This document shows positions 22,971-31,842 of a DNA stretch of 37,345 nucleotides, in pieces. A program made the position numbers and the translations under genes. The notes beneath the pieces were generated by a model, which did no database searches, had not been told where the DNA came from, and worked only from the letters and a program-made list of their open reading frames with translations. The stretch comes from Actinomyces sp. ICM47 (GTDB lineage Bacteria; Actinomycetota; Actinomycetes; Actinomycetales; Actinomycetaceae): the NCBI RefSeq assembly GCF_000278725.1, contig NZ_ALCA01000003.1, positions 1 to 37,345 on the forward strand, given 5' to 3'. Position 1 is the stretch's first letter, and every line of letters begins with the position of its first letter.

Positions 22971-25900
22971 ATGAGCGAAATCAAGGTCAGGTTGCGGCGT
23001 CGCCCGGAGGGTTGGTGGCGTCTTCCTGCGCTGAATGAGGCGCAACGCGCGGTTGTCGAGGGAGCGCAGCACTCGGATGTGATTGCCCGCGGGGCACCGT
23101 CGTCGGGGCGCAGTACGTGTGCGCTCGCGGTGTTCGAGCAGGCGGTCGCCCGGGGCCATTCCGCGTTGATTCTCGCTCCTGATCGCACGCGCGCTGACGT
23201 ATTGACGCCGCGCGCGCAGGCGCTCGGCCCGTCGGTGGTGCGTCCGGTGCGCACGCCCGCGTCGTTTGCGTATCAGGTGGTGGCGACGTGGCGCACTCAG
23301 CGCGAGGTCCCTTTGGAGGGCGTGGAGCTGGTGACGGGCGCGGCCCAGGATCAGCTGCTGGCGGAGCTGTTGCAGACCGTGGAAGCACCCTGGCCCGAGG
23401 ATATTGGCGAGCAGATGCGCGCGATGCCGGCGTTTCGCGCGGAGCTGCGTAACCTGGTGGCGCGCGTGGGCGAGGCCGGGATGGACTCGGAGAAGCTGGC
23501 GCAGGCCGGAGCACGTTTTGGGCATCCCGAGTGGGAGGGGGCGGGTGCGATTGTTGCCGCCCTGGAGGAGGGCCCCGAGCGGTCCCCGGAGTATCCGCAG
23601 ACGCTGCGCGTGGACCTCTCGCGCATCCAGTCCCTTGCTGCGGACCTGATTGGCGCGTGGAAAAGGGACTCTAAAGCGCGTGGCGTGCAGGCTCCGTGCC
23701 CGGTGCCGGATGTCGTCATCGTGGATGACCTACAGGATTGCACGCCCTCAACGCTGACGCTCCTGACCGCGTGCCGGGACGCGGGTGCCCGCATCGTCGC
23801 GTTCTCGGATTCGGACGTGGCCGTGGCTGGGTATCGTGGGGGAGAGCCGCACCTGGACCGCAGGCTCGCTAGCGCCCTCGGCGTCGAGATCGCTGAGTTG
23901 GGTCAGGTGTATGACACGTCCCGCGTCGTGCGTGACTTGGCTCGACAGGCCTGCTCGCGTATCGCGCAGTCGGGGTCGCCCGCGCGACGCGACGCGGACG
24001 TCGCCCAGGATGCGCCCACGGGTGCTCTGGTGACGCACCTGGGTGCCACGCCCTCGCAGATGGGCGCACTCATCGCCCGCGCCCTGCGTGCCCGGCACCT
24101 GCATGACGGCATCGATTTTGCGGACCAGGTCGTCATTGTGCGCAGCTCCTCCATGGTTGCTGAAACCAGGCGCTACTTGGCGCGCGGCGGCGTTCCCCTG
24201 GCCGGTGGCGGGCGTGCTTTCGACTTCGCGTCGCAGTCCACGACGCGCCTTCTCTTGGACCTCGTGACTATTCCGACGAGGGAGAGTGATACGGACGTGG
24301 CCGTTCGGCGGGAACTGGCCGAGCGCCTCTTGCCGTCGGCTCTGGTCGGGGCGGACGCCCTGGCAGTTCACCGGCTGCTGCGCCGTCTGAATGCCGCGCG
24401 CGCCTTGGCCGCCGAGGAGGCGGGCGACGAGGCCGCGGTTATCCCGCTGACGGTAGCCGACCTCGTCGATGATCCCGACACGTGGCGACCCACGCTCGAG
24501 AAGGGGGCCGAGGCCCCGGGTCGGCGCGGGTGGAACGACCGAGCCCTGGCGCGTGTGCTGACGAAGGCGGCGCGCATGTGGGAGTTGGCCCGCCAGCGCG
24601 ACACGCGCCCACAGGAACGCTTGTGGGAGCTGTGGGAGGCGTGCGGCGTCGCCGAGGACTGGCGCTCGCGTGCGATCCAATCGGACGAGGCCTCGGCGTG
24701 GTTTGACGATCAGCTGGACGCGGTCGTGGCTCTCCTGCGCGTTGCGGATGTGTGGGAGCAGCGCAACCCAGCCGGTTCCGCCGTGCAATTCGCTTCCGAG
24801 TTGCTTTCCGGATCGGTTCCTATCGACACGATTTCGCGCGTGGGCGTGCGCCCCGGCGGCGTCGAGGTCCTCACCCCCGCGCAGGCGATGGGCCGCCACT
24901 GGCAGGTCGTGGTTCTCGCGGGCGTGCAGGATGGGGCATGGCCGAACATGCGGCTGCGTGACCGGATTCTGCGCGCCGACCTGCTCGCGGACGTGGGCGC
25001 GGGCCGCACGGTCATCGGCGACGACGGGCGCGAGGAACTCATCGACTCTACGCGGGCCGCGCGCCGAGCCGTGCTGGACGACGAGTATCGTCTCTTCGTG
25101 GCTGCTGTGACGCGCTCGCGGTGCTATGTGCACGCGGGGGCTGTGCGCTCGGAGGATGCCGCGCCCTCCGTGTTCTTCGACCTGGTGGCGCGCCTGGCGG
25201 GCACGCCCCGAGAGAACGACGTGGTGCCGCTCGATGCTGTGGAGGCACCCTTGTCCCTGCCCGGGCACATCGCGGATCTGCGCGCGCGTGCGGCCTCCTC
25301 CGATGACACGGTGGACGCCCAGCTTGCGGCGACGCTCCTGGCTCTCATGGCCCGTGAGGGCATCACGTCGGCGCAGCCGGAGCGCTGGCTGGGCGCGGGT
25401 GGTACACCCACGACCAACGAGGAGTATCAGGGCGACGTGAAACTCTCTCCGTCTCAGTTTGAGCGGGCGTTGGCCTGCCCTCTGCGTTGGTTCCTTACTA
25501 CTATCGGCGCTGACGGGCCGTCGAATGCGGCGGCCAGCTTGGGAACCCTCGTTCACGCGCTGGCGGAGGAGAATCCGCACGGCACACCGGAGGAACTGAC
25601 CGAGGCGCTCGAGGCGCGTATCGAGGAGCTGGGCTACAACCTGGACACGTGGGCCGGACGGCACGCGGATCGCCACGCTCGCGCCATCGTCGACAACCTG
25701 GCTTCCTACCTGGTGGGCGTGCCCGGCCGGGTTGAGGTCGAACAGATGGTGGAGGCCCAGGTGGAGGGAGTGACGATTCGTGGCCGCATGGACCGCCTCG
25801 AGCACGTCGACGAGGGAGTGCGCGTCACGGACTTGAAGACGGGCAAGGGCGGGCACAGCGCGAAGACCGTCCCGGACAATCCTCAGCTGGCGGCCTATCA

Positions 25901-26156
25901 GATGGCCCTCCTCGCCTCGGGGGAGCAGGTGGCCGGGGCGCGTATCGCGCTGCTCGGTGGGGACAAACCGAAGACTTTCGATCAGAAGCCCCTGGAGGGG
26001 AAGACGCTGGAGGAGTGGCGGGGCAAGGTACGCGAGGTCGCTGCCATTGCGCGCGGCCCCTATTTCGAGGCGACCCCCTCGGAGGATGCGTGCCGGTACT
26101 GTTCCTTTGACCGGCTGTGCCCGGCGCGTGAGCGCGGCCGCAAGGTGGTGGAGTGA
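22971..26156 (+). CDS. adnA: AdnA-like helicase-nuclease subunit with degenerate ATPase
   Basis: This 1061-residue protein is one half of the AdnAB motor-nuclease that resects DNA double-strand breaks. The N-terminal ~650 residues have the UvrD-like fold. The Walker A site reads GAPSSGRST at 41-49 with Arg47 where the essential Lys should be, and motif II reads VDDLQD (251-256) instead of DExx. The C-terminal RecB-type nuclease is complete: His862 in GTLVHAL, Asp941 in GRMDRLE, and Asp954 and Lys956 in DLKTGK. Cys836, Cys1041, Cys1044 and Cys1050 form an AddB-type iron-sulfur staple. It probably acts as nuclease and scaffold, with AdnB as the motor. The ATG at 22971 lacks a ribosome binding site. 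A 19-nt gap leads to adnB. Confidence 0.9.
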   Translation: MSEIKVRLRRRPEGWWRLPALNEAQRAVVEGAQHSDVIARGAPSSGRSTCALAVFEQAVARGHSALILAPDRTRADVLTPRAQALGPSVVRPVRTPASFAYQVVATWRTQREVPLEGVELVTGAAQDQLLAELLQTVEAPWPEDIGEQMRAMPAFRAELRNLVARVGEAGMDSEKLAQAGARFGHPEWEGAGAIVAALEEGPERSPEYPQTLRVDLSRIQSLAADLIGAWKRDSKARGVQAPCPVPDVVIVDDLQDCTPSTLTLLTACRDAGARIVAFSDSDVAVAGYRGGEPHLDRRLASALGVEIAELGQVYDTSRVVRDLARQACSRIAQSGSPARRDADVAQDAPTGALVTHLGATPSQMGALIARALRARHLHDGIDFADQVVIVRSSSMVAETRRYLARGGVPLAGGGRAFDFASQSTTRLLLDLVTIPTRESDTDVAVRRELAERLLPSALVGADALAVHRLLRRLNAARALAAEEAGDEAAVIPLTVADLVDDPDTWRPTLEKGAEAPGRRGWNDRALARVLTKAARMWELARQRDTRPQERLWELWEACGVAEDWRSRAIQSDEASAWFDDQLDAVVALLRVADVWEQRNPAGSAVQFASELLSGSVPIDTISRVGVRPGGVEVLTPAQAMGRHWQVVVLAGVQDGAWPNMRLRDRILRADLLADVGAGRTVIGDDGREELIDSTRAARRAVLDDEYRLFVAAVTRSRCYVHAGAVRSEDAAPSVFFDLVARLAGTPRENDVVPLDAVEAPLSLPGHIADLRARAASSDDTVDAQLAATLLALMAREGITSAQPERWLGAGGTPTTNEEYQGDVKLSPSQFERALACPLRWFLTTIGADGPSNAAASLGTLVHALAEENPHGTPEELTEALEARIEELGYNLDTWAGRHADRHARAIVDNLASYLVGVPGRVEVEQMVEAQVEGVTIRGRMDRLEHVDEGVRVTDLKTGKGGHSAKTVPDNPQLAAYQMALLASGEQVAGARIALLGGDKPKTFDQKPLEGKTLEEWRGKVREVAAIARGPYFEATPSEDACRYCSFDRLCPARERGRKVVE

Positions 26157-26175
26157 CGTGGGAAAGGACAACGCC

Positions 26176-29100
26176 ATGAAGCTAAGCGCGATGCAGATCC
26201 AGGCAATCGTCGACGCGACGAAGACGCCGACGCCGGAGCAGGTACGCGTGGTCGAGGCCCCACGCCGCCCCCTCTTGGTCGTCGCGGGTGCCGGGTCGGG
26301 TAAGACCGAGACCATGTCGATGAGGGTGCTCTGGCTGTTGGCCAACCACCCGGACCTGACCCCGGCCTCGATCCTGGGCCTGACTTTTACCCGCAAGGCG
26401 GCGGGGGAGCTGGGCGACCGCCTGCGCGAGCGTATCCGCCTGCTGTCGCGTGAGATGCCGCAGATGCGCGAGCGTCTTGACGAAGACCCGGTGGCCCTGA
26501 CCTATAACTCCTTCGCGGAGCGTATCGTGTCCGAGCACGGGATGAGGATCGGCATCGACCCCGATTTCGCCATGCTTTCCGAGGCCGGTGCGCTCGACCT
26601 GATGACGCAGATCGTCGAGGCGTGGCCCACCGACTTGGACGAAACACTGAGTCCCACCGGCGTGGTGGGTAAGATCCTGCACCTCGCCGGTGAGATCGCC
26701 GAGCACGGCTACACGGTCGAGACTGCGCGCGAGGCCCTGGAGGAGTTCGGCCGGGAGCTTGAGCAGGTGGGCCGGGGAAACGAAGCGGCTCGCAATGTCA
26801 TTGATGCAAACCGTCGCCGTCTCGCGTTCCTAGGGCCTATCGAGGCTTACCAGCAGCGCAAGCGCGACATGGGTGTTCTCGATTTTTCGGACCAGCTGGT
26901 CCTGGCAACGCGCATCGTGCGCGAGGCACCCTCCGTGCGCGCCGCGCTGCGCGACGAGTTCCGCGCGGTCCTCCTCGACGAGTTCCAGGACACGTCCGTC
27001 ATCCAGATGGAGCTACTCTCCACGCTGTTCGGCGACCACGCCGTTACTGCGGTGGGCGACCCGAATCAGGCGATTTACGGGTGGAGGGGGGCCTCGGCCT
27101 CGTCCCTGGAGACGTTCCTGGAGCGCTTCCAGACGGGGGTCGCCGAGGAGGACCAGACCCTCACCTTGTCCACCGCGTGGCGCAACGACGTGTCGATTTT
27201 GGACGCGGCGAATCGCGTGGCAGCGCCGCTGCGGGAGGTAGCTTCCTATCAGCAGGGTAAGGATGCACTCAAGGCGCAGTCGCCTGTTCTGGTGCCTCGT
27301 CCGGGCGCGGGGCAGGGCAGGGTTGAGATCGCCTATACGCAGGCCTACGACCAGGCCCTGGCGGCGATGGTCGACTTCGTGCAGCGGGTGCGCTCGCAGC
27401 CGGTCAAGGACGGCAAGCGGCGAACGGTCGCAGTCCTCAGCAGGCGTCGCAAGGACTTCCCGCTGATTGATGCCGCCCTGCGGGAGGCCGGTATCCCCAC
27501 GGAGATTGTGGGGCTGGGTGGCCTGCTGGATCAGCCCGCTGTGCAGGACGTGCGTGCGGCCCTGGAGTTGGCGTACGACGTGGCGGCCTCCCCGTGGCTG
27601 GCGCGCCTCCTGGCGGGCATCGACCTGGGGGCCGCCGACCTGATGGCGCTGGGGGACTGGGCGCGCTTCCTGGCGCGTGCGGAGGGGCTGAATCCTCATC
27701 AGGCCGTGCTTCTCGATGCTGTGGATCGTCCGCCGACGCCCGGGTGGGCCGACGAAGGCCGTCCTGCGATCAGCGAGGAGGCGGTGCGCCGCGTGCGCCT
27801 GCTGGGCGAGCGCCTGCAGCAGGTCCGTGAGGGCGTGGGGCGCTCAATCACGGAGCAGGTCGAGCGCGCGATCCTCATCATGGGGACCCTGGATGACGTC
27901 ATCGCGGATCCTCTATCGATGGGTGGGCGTGCCGCACTGGACGAGTTCATCGCCGTGACCGCGGCCTACGAGAAGGAGACGCCCGGCGCGTCCCTCGGGT
28001 CTTTCCTGGCCTATCTGGATATGGCGGATAAGCGCGAGGACGGACTCGATGCGCCGCTGGGTGAGCCGGATCCCAAGGCCGTGCAGATCCTGACGATTCA
28101 CGGCTCGAAGGGCCTGGAGTGGGACGGCGTCGTCGTCTTTGGTATGAGTGACGGCGTGTTCCCGTCGCATCGGAGCAAGACGCGGTCGTGGCGGGATGAG
28201 CCGCCCAAGTCGACGGCTTGGGTGACGGATAACGGCGCGTTTCCTCACCCGTGGCGTGGGGATAAGGCCGATCTGCCTCCCTTCGAGTTCGATGTCGAGG
28301 GCGAGAAGAAGCCGTCGACCGCGTTTAAGAAGTGGTTGGAGGGCGAGTACGGTGCCTCCCTCGGCGAGCATGCGGAGCGTGAGGAGCGTCGCCTTGCGTA
28401 CGTGGCGATGACGCGTGCGCGCAGCGCGCAGTTGCTCGTGGGTTCGTGGACCTCGCAGATGGACAAGAAGGTCAGGCATCCGTCGCGCTACCTCATGGAG
28501 GCCAGTGCCGAGTTGGTGGGTCAGACGGAGACGGTCTCGGAGGATGTTGTTGAGCGGTTAGGCCAGGGGGCCGCGTGGTCCTCAGGTTCTTGGCGTGACG
28601 TGGGGGTGGAGTCGGCCGACGGTTCAGCCGTGTGCGTGCTTGCTCCGGCACCGTCGAAGGAGGAGCAGGCGAGCCTCGGCGGGGCGCAGACATCGGAGGC
28701 TTTCCCGCCCGCCCCCGGCCCGTCGCGTCAGCGCGTCGCGGCTGCGGCAGCTTCTGTGCGCGCTCAGATGCGGGAGCTCGCGCAGGATCGGGATGTGTTC
28801 GAGGCCTTGGCCGAGCTGGGTGATGACCCCGTGGTGAGGGACACGGTTGCCCTCATTGAGGAGGACCGATTGGGGCGTCAGGTGCCGGTCGTGGACCTGT
28901 GGGCCGAGCGCGTGCCAGCGACGTCGGTGTCGGCGATGCTGCAGGACGCGGATGAGTTTGCGCGCGATATGCGCCGACCGATGCCGGTTAAACCCAGCTC
29001 GTTTTCCGCCCTGGGCACGGTTTTTCATGCGTGGGCCGAGCGCGAGCTGCACGTCGCGGGAGCCGATCCTGTGTCCGAGGCCGTGGATCCTTCTGCGGTC

Positions 29101-29598
29101 ACGTCCGGCGAGGACGTCGCGTTGGCTGGCGGTGACGACGGGGCAGACGAGGTCCTGCTGACGGTGAAGGAACGCGAGCTGCTCGAGAGGCTGCGCGAGA
29201 ACTTCCGCGCGTTCGTCGCGGGGGAACTGGCGGATTACCAGGCCGTCGCCATCGAAGAGGCCTTCTCTGTGGAGGTGGGTGGCGTGTCCGTGCAGGGCCG
29301 CATCGACGCCGTCTTCGAACGCGTGAGCGGGGAGGGACAGCGCTTCCTGGTAGTCGACTGGAAGAGTGGTCAGCCGGTTACGCGTCAGACGAAGCCGGAG
29401 AAGCTGGCCTATTTTGCGACGCAGCTACGCCTGTACCGGCGTGCATGGGCTGCCCGCATGGGCGTCGATCCCTCAGAGGTCGGCGCGATGGTCGCGTTCC
29501 TGGCGGGGCCGTCGCACTACACGCTGGAATCGCTTGAGCGGATGCTTGGCGGCGGCGTGCAGCCGCTGGACGAGGCCGTGAAGGGGGTGCTGGGATAA
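26176..29598 (+). CDS. adnB: AdnB-like UvrD helicase-RecB nuclease
   Basis: This 1140-residue subunit is the ATP-driven motor of the AdnAB complex, with its own nuclease. Helicase motifs are intact: Walker A GAGSGKT (38-44), motif Ia LTFTRKAAGEL, motif II LLDEFQDT (Asp268, Glu269), motif III GDPNQAIYGWRGA, motif V TIHGSKGLEWD and motif VI AYVAMTRAR. A RecB-type nuclease ends the protein: His951 in VFHAWAE, Asp1044 in GRIDAVF, and Asp1061 and Lys1063 in DWKSGQ. ATG at 26176 follows GGGAAAGGA. It is 19 nt after adnA, so they form an operon. With the Walker A of AdnA altered, this subunit should supply all unwinding. Length is close to mycobacterial AdnB. Confidence 0.95.
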   Translation: MKLSAMQIQAIVDATKTPTPEQVRVVEAPRRPLLVVAGAGSGKTETMSMRVLWLLANHPDLTPASILGLTFTRKAAGELGDRLRERIRLLSREMPQMRERLDEDPVALTYNSFAERIVSEHGMRIGIDPDFAMLSEAGALDLMTQIVEAWPTDLDETLSPTGVVGKILHLAGEIAEHGYTVETAREALEEFGRELEQVGRGNEAARNVIDANRRRLAFLGPIEAYQQRKRDMGVLDFSDQLVLATRIVREAPSVRAALRDEFRAVLLDEFQDTSVIQMELLSTLFGDHAVTAVGDPNQAIYGWRGASASSLETFLERFQTGVAEEDQTLTLSTAWRNDVSILDAANRVAAPLREVASYQQGKDALKAQSPVLVPRPGAGQGRVEIAYTQAYDQALAAMVDFVQRVRSQPVKDGKRRTVAVLSRRRKDFPLIDAALREAGIPTEIVGLGGLLDQPAVQDVRAALELAYDVAASPWLARLLAGIDLGAADLMALGDWARFLARAEGLNPHQAVLLDAVDRPPTPGWADEGRPAISEEAVRRVRLLGERLQQVREGVGRSITEQVERAILIMGTLDDVIADPLSMGGRAALDEFIAVTAAYEKETPGASLGSFLAYLDMADKREDGLDAPLGEPDPKAVQILTIHGSKGLEWDGVVVFGMSDGVFPSHRSKTRSWRDEPPKSTAWVTDNGAFPHPWRGDKADLPPFEFDVEGEKKPSTAFKKWLEGEYGASLGEHAEREERRLAYVAMTRARSAQLLVGSWTSQMDKKVRHPSRYLMEASAELVGQTETVSEDVVERLGQGAAWSSGSWRDVGVESADGSAVCVLAPAPSKEEQASLGGAQTSEAFPPAPGPSRQRVAAAAASVRAQMRELAQDRDVFEALAELGDDPVVRDTVALIEEDRLGRQVPVVDLWAERVPATSVSAMLQDADEFARDMRRPMPVKPSSFSALGTVFHAWAERELHVAGADPVSEAVDPSAVTSGEDVALAGGDDGADEVLLTVKERELLERLRENFRAFVAGELADYQAVAIEEAFSVEVGGVSVQGRIDAVFERVSGEGQRFLVVDWKSGQPVTRQTKPEKLAYFATQLRLYRRAWAARMGVDPSEVGAMVAFLAGPSHYTLESLERMLGGGVQPLDEAVKGVLG

Positions 29599-29781
29599 GG
29601 TATCTGGTCCTGAAGTGAGTGGGCCAATAATTTATCGTATTGGTGATACGAGATTGATAAAGAGTAGTATGTGTGATTAGTTGATTTCAGCTCTTTGCCT
29701 TCCTTGTCGCTGAGCTGTGAGTGCGCGTGCTGTAATGATTTGTATTGCTCTCTAATTGTTTTGTATTTCAAATGATCTAGG

Positions 29782-30789
29782 ATGTGTGCGTTGTCAGTTG
29801 TCTTATCTGTCGCGTTGGGTGTTATTGGAGGCTTATCGCTCAAGGCCTTTTATTCCATGGTTCGACAAGTTTCTCCACGTTCCTACACTTACAGTGCTTC
29901 GCATCTTGAGCGTAGCCGCGGGAAAGTGGCAGTGCAGTATGCTATGTTCCGCGTGTTGCCTGTGTTTGTTGTTTCTCTTGGAATCGTTGTCACGGCCGTT
30001 CGTTTAGGACTTGACGAAGCGGTTTCTCTGGTTGTGTGCACAGTTCTTTTCGTATTGCTGTCATCAGTTCGTTCGATTGTAGGGAGAATGGCTGCAGAAG
30101 GTGGCGGATCTGCTTTTCACACTCTGCTGCAGTCTATCAGCGTAGTGGTGACTATCGTTGTTGCCTACTGTGCGTACAGTTGTTCTTCGGCGCTTGCTAT
30201 CTTTGTGCCCGATCCTAGTGAGTTTGTTAATGCTGTCTGGACGGCTGTATTCGTTGGCGTTGTTTACTGTTTTATTTCTGATGTTACTCGCAGGTCCTCT
30301 TATGTGGGCATTGAAGAACGTATTGAACTTGTTGTACGAGATATTGGTGGAGGCCTGTGGGAATGGGCGAGGAGTGCTGCTGAGCGCGAAGGTGTTCCCT
30401 GGTGCGTAATTGGAGCCGTTATTCTCGTTGAGGTAAGTGAACGACCTGCATGGATGCGATATCTTGAGCGCCTTGGGTCAGGAATTCTACTGAATAAGGT
30501 GATGATGAGTTTTGGGGTGACTCAGGAACAGTCGCGCGTTCCTCTGAGTGACAAGGAAGCCATTTTGCGAACAATCGGTAGTGCTAAGCGTTTTCTTGGA
30601 GAGAAGACTGTTAGTACCCTGAAGAAAGTCGCAAAGGTGCGTTTTGTTGATCTGTCTTCAGATGAATTACAGGTGCGGCGTAGGGCATTTGAGGACGTGC
30701 GACGTTTCGCTATGAGCCGCAATCCTGATTCTCGTTATGGGGATATGGTTTCTCAGTTTGCGCGAGAAATGAATGATTTAGGAAAGTAA
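29782..30789 (+). CDS. Orphan membrane protein with C-terminal cytosolic domain
   Basis: I do not recognise this 335-residue protein. It has about four to five hydrophobic segments (near 1-20, 52-72, 79-95, 110-135 and 148-165). A cytosolic C-terminal part from about 180 follows, rich in charged helices (IEERIELVVRDIGGG, then LSDKEAILRTIGSAKR). The codons are AT-rich compared with adnB next door, which suggests transfer or weak expression. No ribosome binding site precedes the ATG, so the start is uncertain; an in-frame ATG at 29857 is an alternative. It shows no evident similarity to the other orphan membrane protein at 17842, yet both sit beside the same repeat families. No function can be assigned. 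Confidence 0.7.
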   Translation: MCALSVVLSVALGVIGGLSLKAFYSMVRQVSPRSYTYSASHLERSRGKVAVQYAMFRVLPVFVVSLGIVVTAVRLGLDEAVSLVVCTVLFVLLSSVRSIVGRMAAEGGGSAFHTLLQSISVVVTIVVAYCAYSCSSALAIFVPDPSEFVNAVWTAVFVGVVYCFISDVTRRSSYVGIEERIELVVRDIGGGLWEWARSAAEREGVPWCVIGAVILVEVSERPAWMRYLERLGSGILLNKVMMSFGVTQEQSRVPLSDKEAILRTIGSAKRFLGEKTVSTLKKVAKVRFVDLSSDELQVRRRAFEDVRRFAMSRNPDSRYGDMVSQFAREMNDLGK

Positions 30790-31200
30790 ATTGTTTCGAG
30801 GCATGGGTCTGTCTTTTGGGTACAACCGCGCTGAGGGGGAGCACCAGTACCTGAGCGGAGCTGGCGCCGTCCGTCACCTGGCAGTGTCATAGGGTGTAAG
30901 CAATTTTGTGTGGCGGTGTGGCTGTTTGGAGGCAGGTTATGGGGTGTCGTCGGTTGCTTGGTCCCCTGGATCGCGCGGTGATCATGGTGGGGTTGGAGGC
31001 AGGTTTGTCCCAGGGGCTTACTGGCTCTTCGCATTTAAGGGTGTAGGAGGTGTCGGAGTGGGCCGGAGTGGGCCGGAGTGCAGGTGGTGGCGTGGGCGGC
31101 GTGCCCATCCCGCCGCCAGTAGGGCCCAGGTGCGCATGGAGGGGTGTGGCGGTGAGTGGTTCGGTGTGCCAGTTCCGCGTTTGTTCTTGTTTGTTGGGGC

Positions 31201-31293
31201 GCTGCACCCGATCCGTAGGCAATGCACCTCTTCTGTTCGGGTGCACCGCCACGTAACGGGTGCACCGCCACGTAACGGGTGCAGTGCCCCCGT
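31201..31293. repeat. Hairpin plus 19-nt repeat module, copy 3
   Basis: Arms TGCACCCGATC (31203-31213) and GTTCGGGTGCA (31235-31245) match the island 1 hairpin with one mismatch. Three 19-nt units follow at 31237, 31256 and 31275, the first two being TCGGGTGCACCGCCACGTA and ACGGGTGCACCGCCACGTA. The variable half of the unit differs from island 1 (CCGCCACGTA instead of GCGCGACGGA), but the GGGTGCA core, the period and the order of parts are the same. Confidence 0.8.
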
Positions 31294-31433
31294 GCTTGTG
31301 GCGGTTGTGGCGGCTGTCGGGGTTGCGGGGGTCTTCTGTGCTTGAGTTGTCTTCCGCTTGGGTTGTCTTCCGGGCTTGGGGTGTCTTCTGCTTGGGTCTT
31401 TGTGGCGCCTCATGTTGTGGTTCCTCAGAAATG

Positions 31434-31538
31434 TCGCACGCAATTCCCCGACATGTATTTCAAACGTTGAAATCGCACCGTTGGAATTGCAACGTTTTGG
31501 GGTGCTGCACAAAGTTCGGGTATCCGAATTGCGTGCGA
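31434..31538. repeat. 105-bp palindromic repeat element, copy B
   Basis: Perfect 13-bp terminal inverted repeats: TCGCACGCAATTC (31434-31446) and GAATTGCGTGCGA (31526-31538). The centre has TTTCAAACGTTGAAA and CGTTGGAATTGCAACG, both near-palindromes. Length equals copy A exactly and the two align without gaps. Flanking bases AAATG on the left are also shared with copy A. Confidence 0.85.
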
Positions 31539-31842
31539 GTTTTGGTTGATGAGGCTCCCGAGGCGAGCTCCTGTGTTCGGTCGTCGTCCCACGACACTGT
31601 CCACAATCCCCGGGACGCTTCGAACACCACCCCCACACCCCAAAATACGAAGAGCCGGCTTACTCCCCGCCAGATCAGCGGACGCTTGCGCGAGGAGGCG
31701 TGTGACACACTGCCCCAGAGCTACCCTCGGCTACCACACCCCAACAGAAGCATTCAACGAACTCATTACTACCATCCATTGACACCACCGGATGTTACGA
31801 GCAGTATCCGCGTTCTGTGGGGACGAATTATCAAATTCCTTG

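Larger units (their letters stand above)
30790..31842. other. Repeat-rich intergenic island 2
   Basis: No supportable gene lies in this 1.05-kb stretch, although all frames contain short open readings. It contains a short direct repeat of GAGTGGGCCG near 31055-31080, one hairpin plus 19-nt array module (31201-31293) and the second 105-bp palindromic element (31434-31538). Composition swings from GC-rich to AT-rich towards 31800. Confidence 0.65.

Noticed and set aside
22893..23525. N-terminal extension of the DUF3107 frame to 286 codons
   Set aside because: The extension is antisense to adnA. The conserved family begins at MEIFIGIR, where AAGGAG is correctly placed.
23748..26396. An 882-codon open frame opposite adnA
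   Set aside because: It is the antisense of a clear AdnA gene with conserved motifs; the antisense product is Arg/His-rich and shows no family.
31018..31708. Reverse-strand frames in island 2 encoding FEIHVGELRATF
   Set aside because: The peptide is a translation of the 105-bp palindromic element and also arises from copy A. The frames lack start signals and the similarity follows the DNA repeat.
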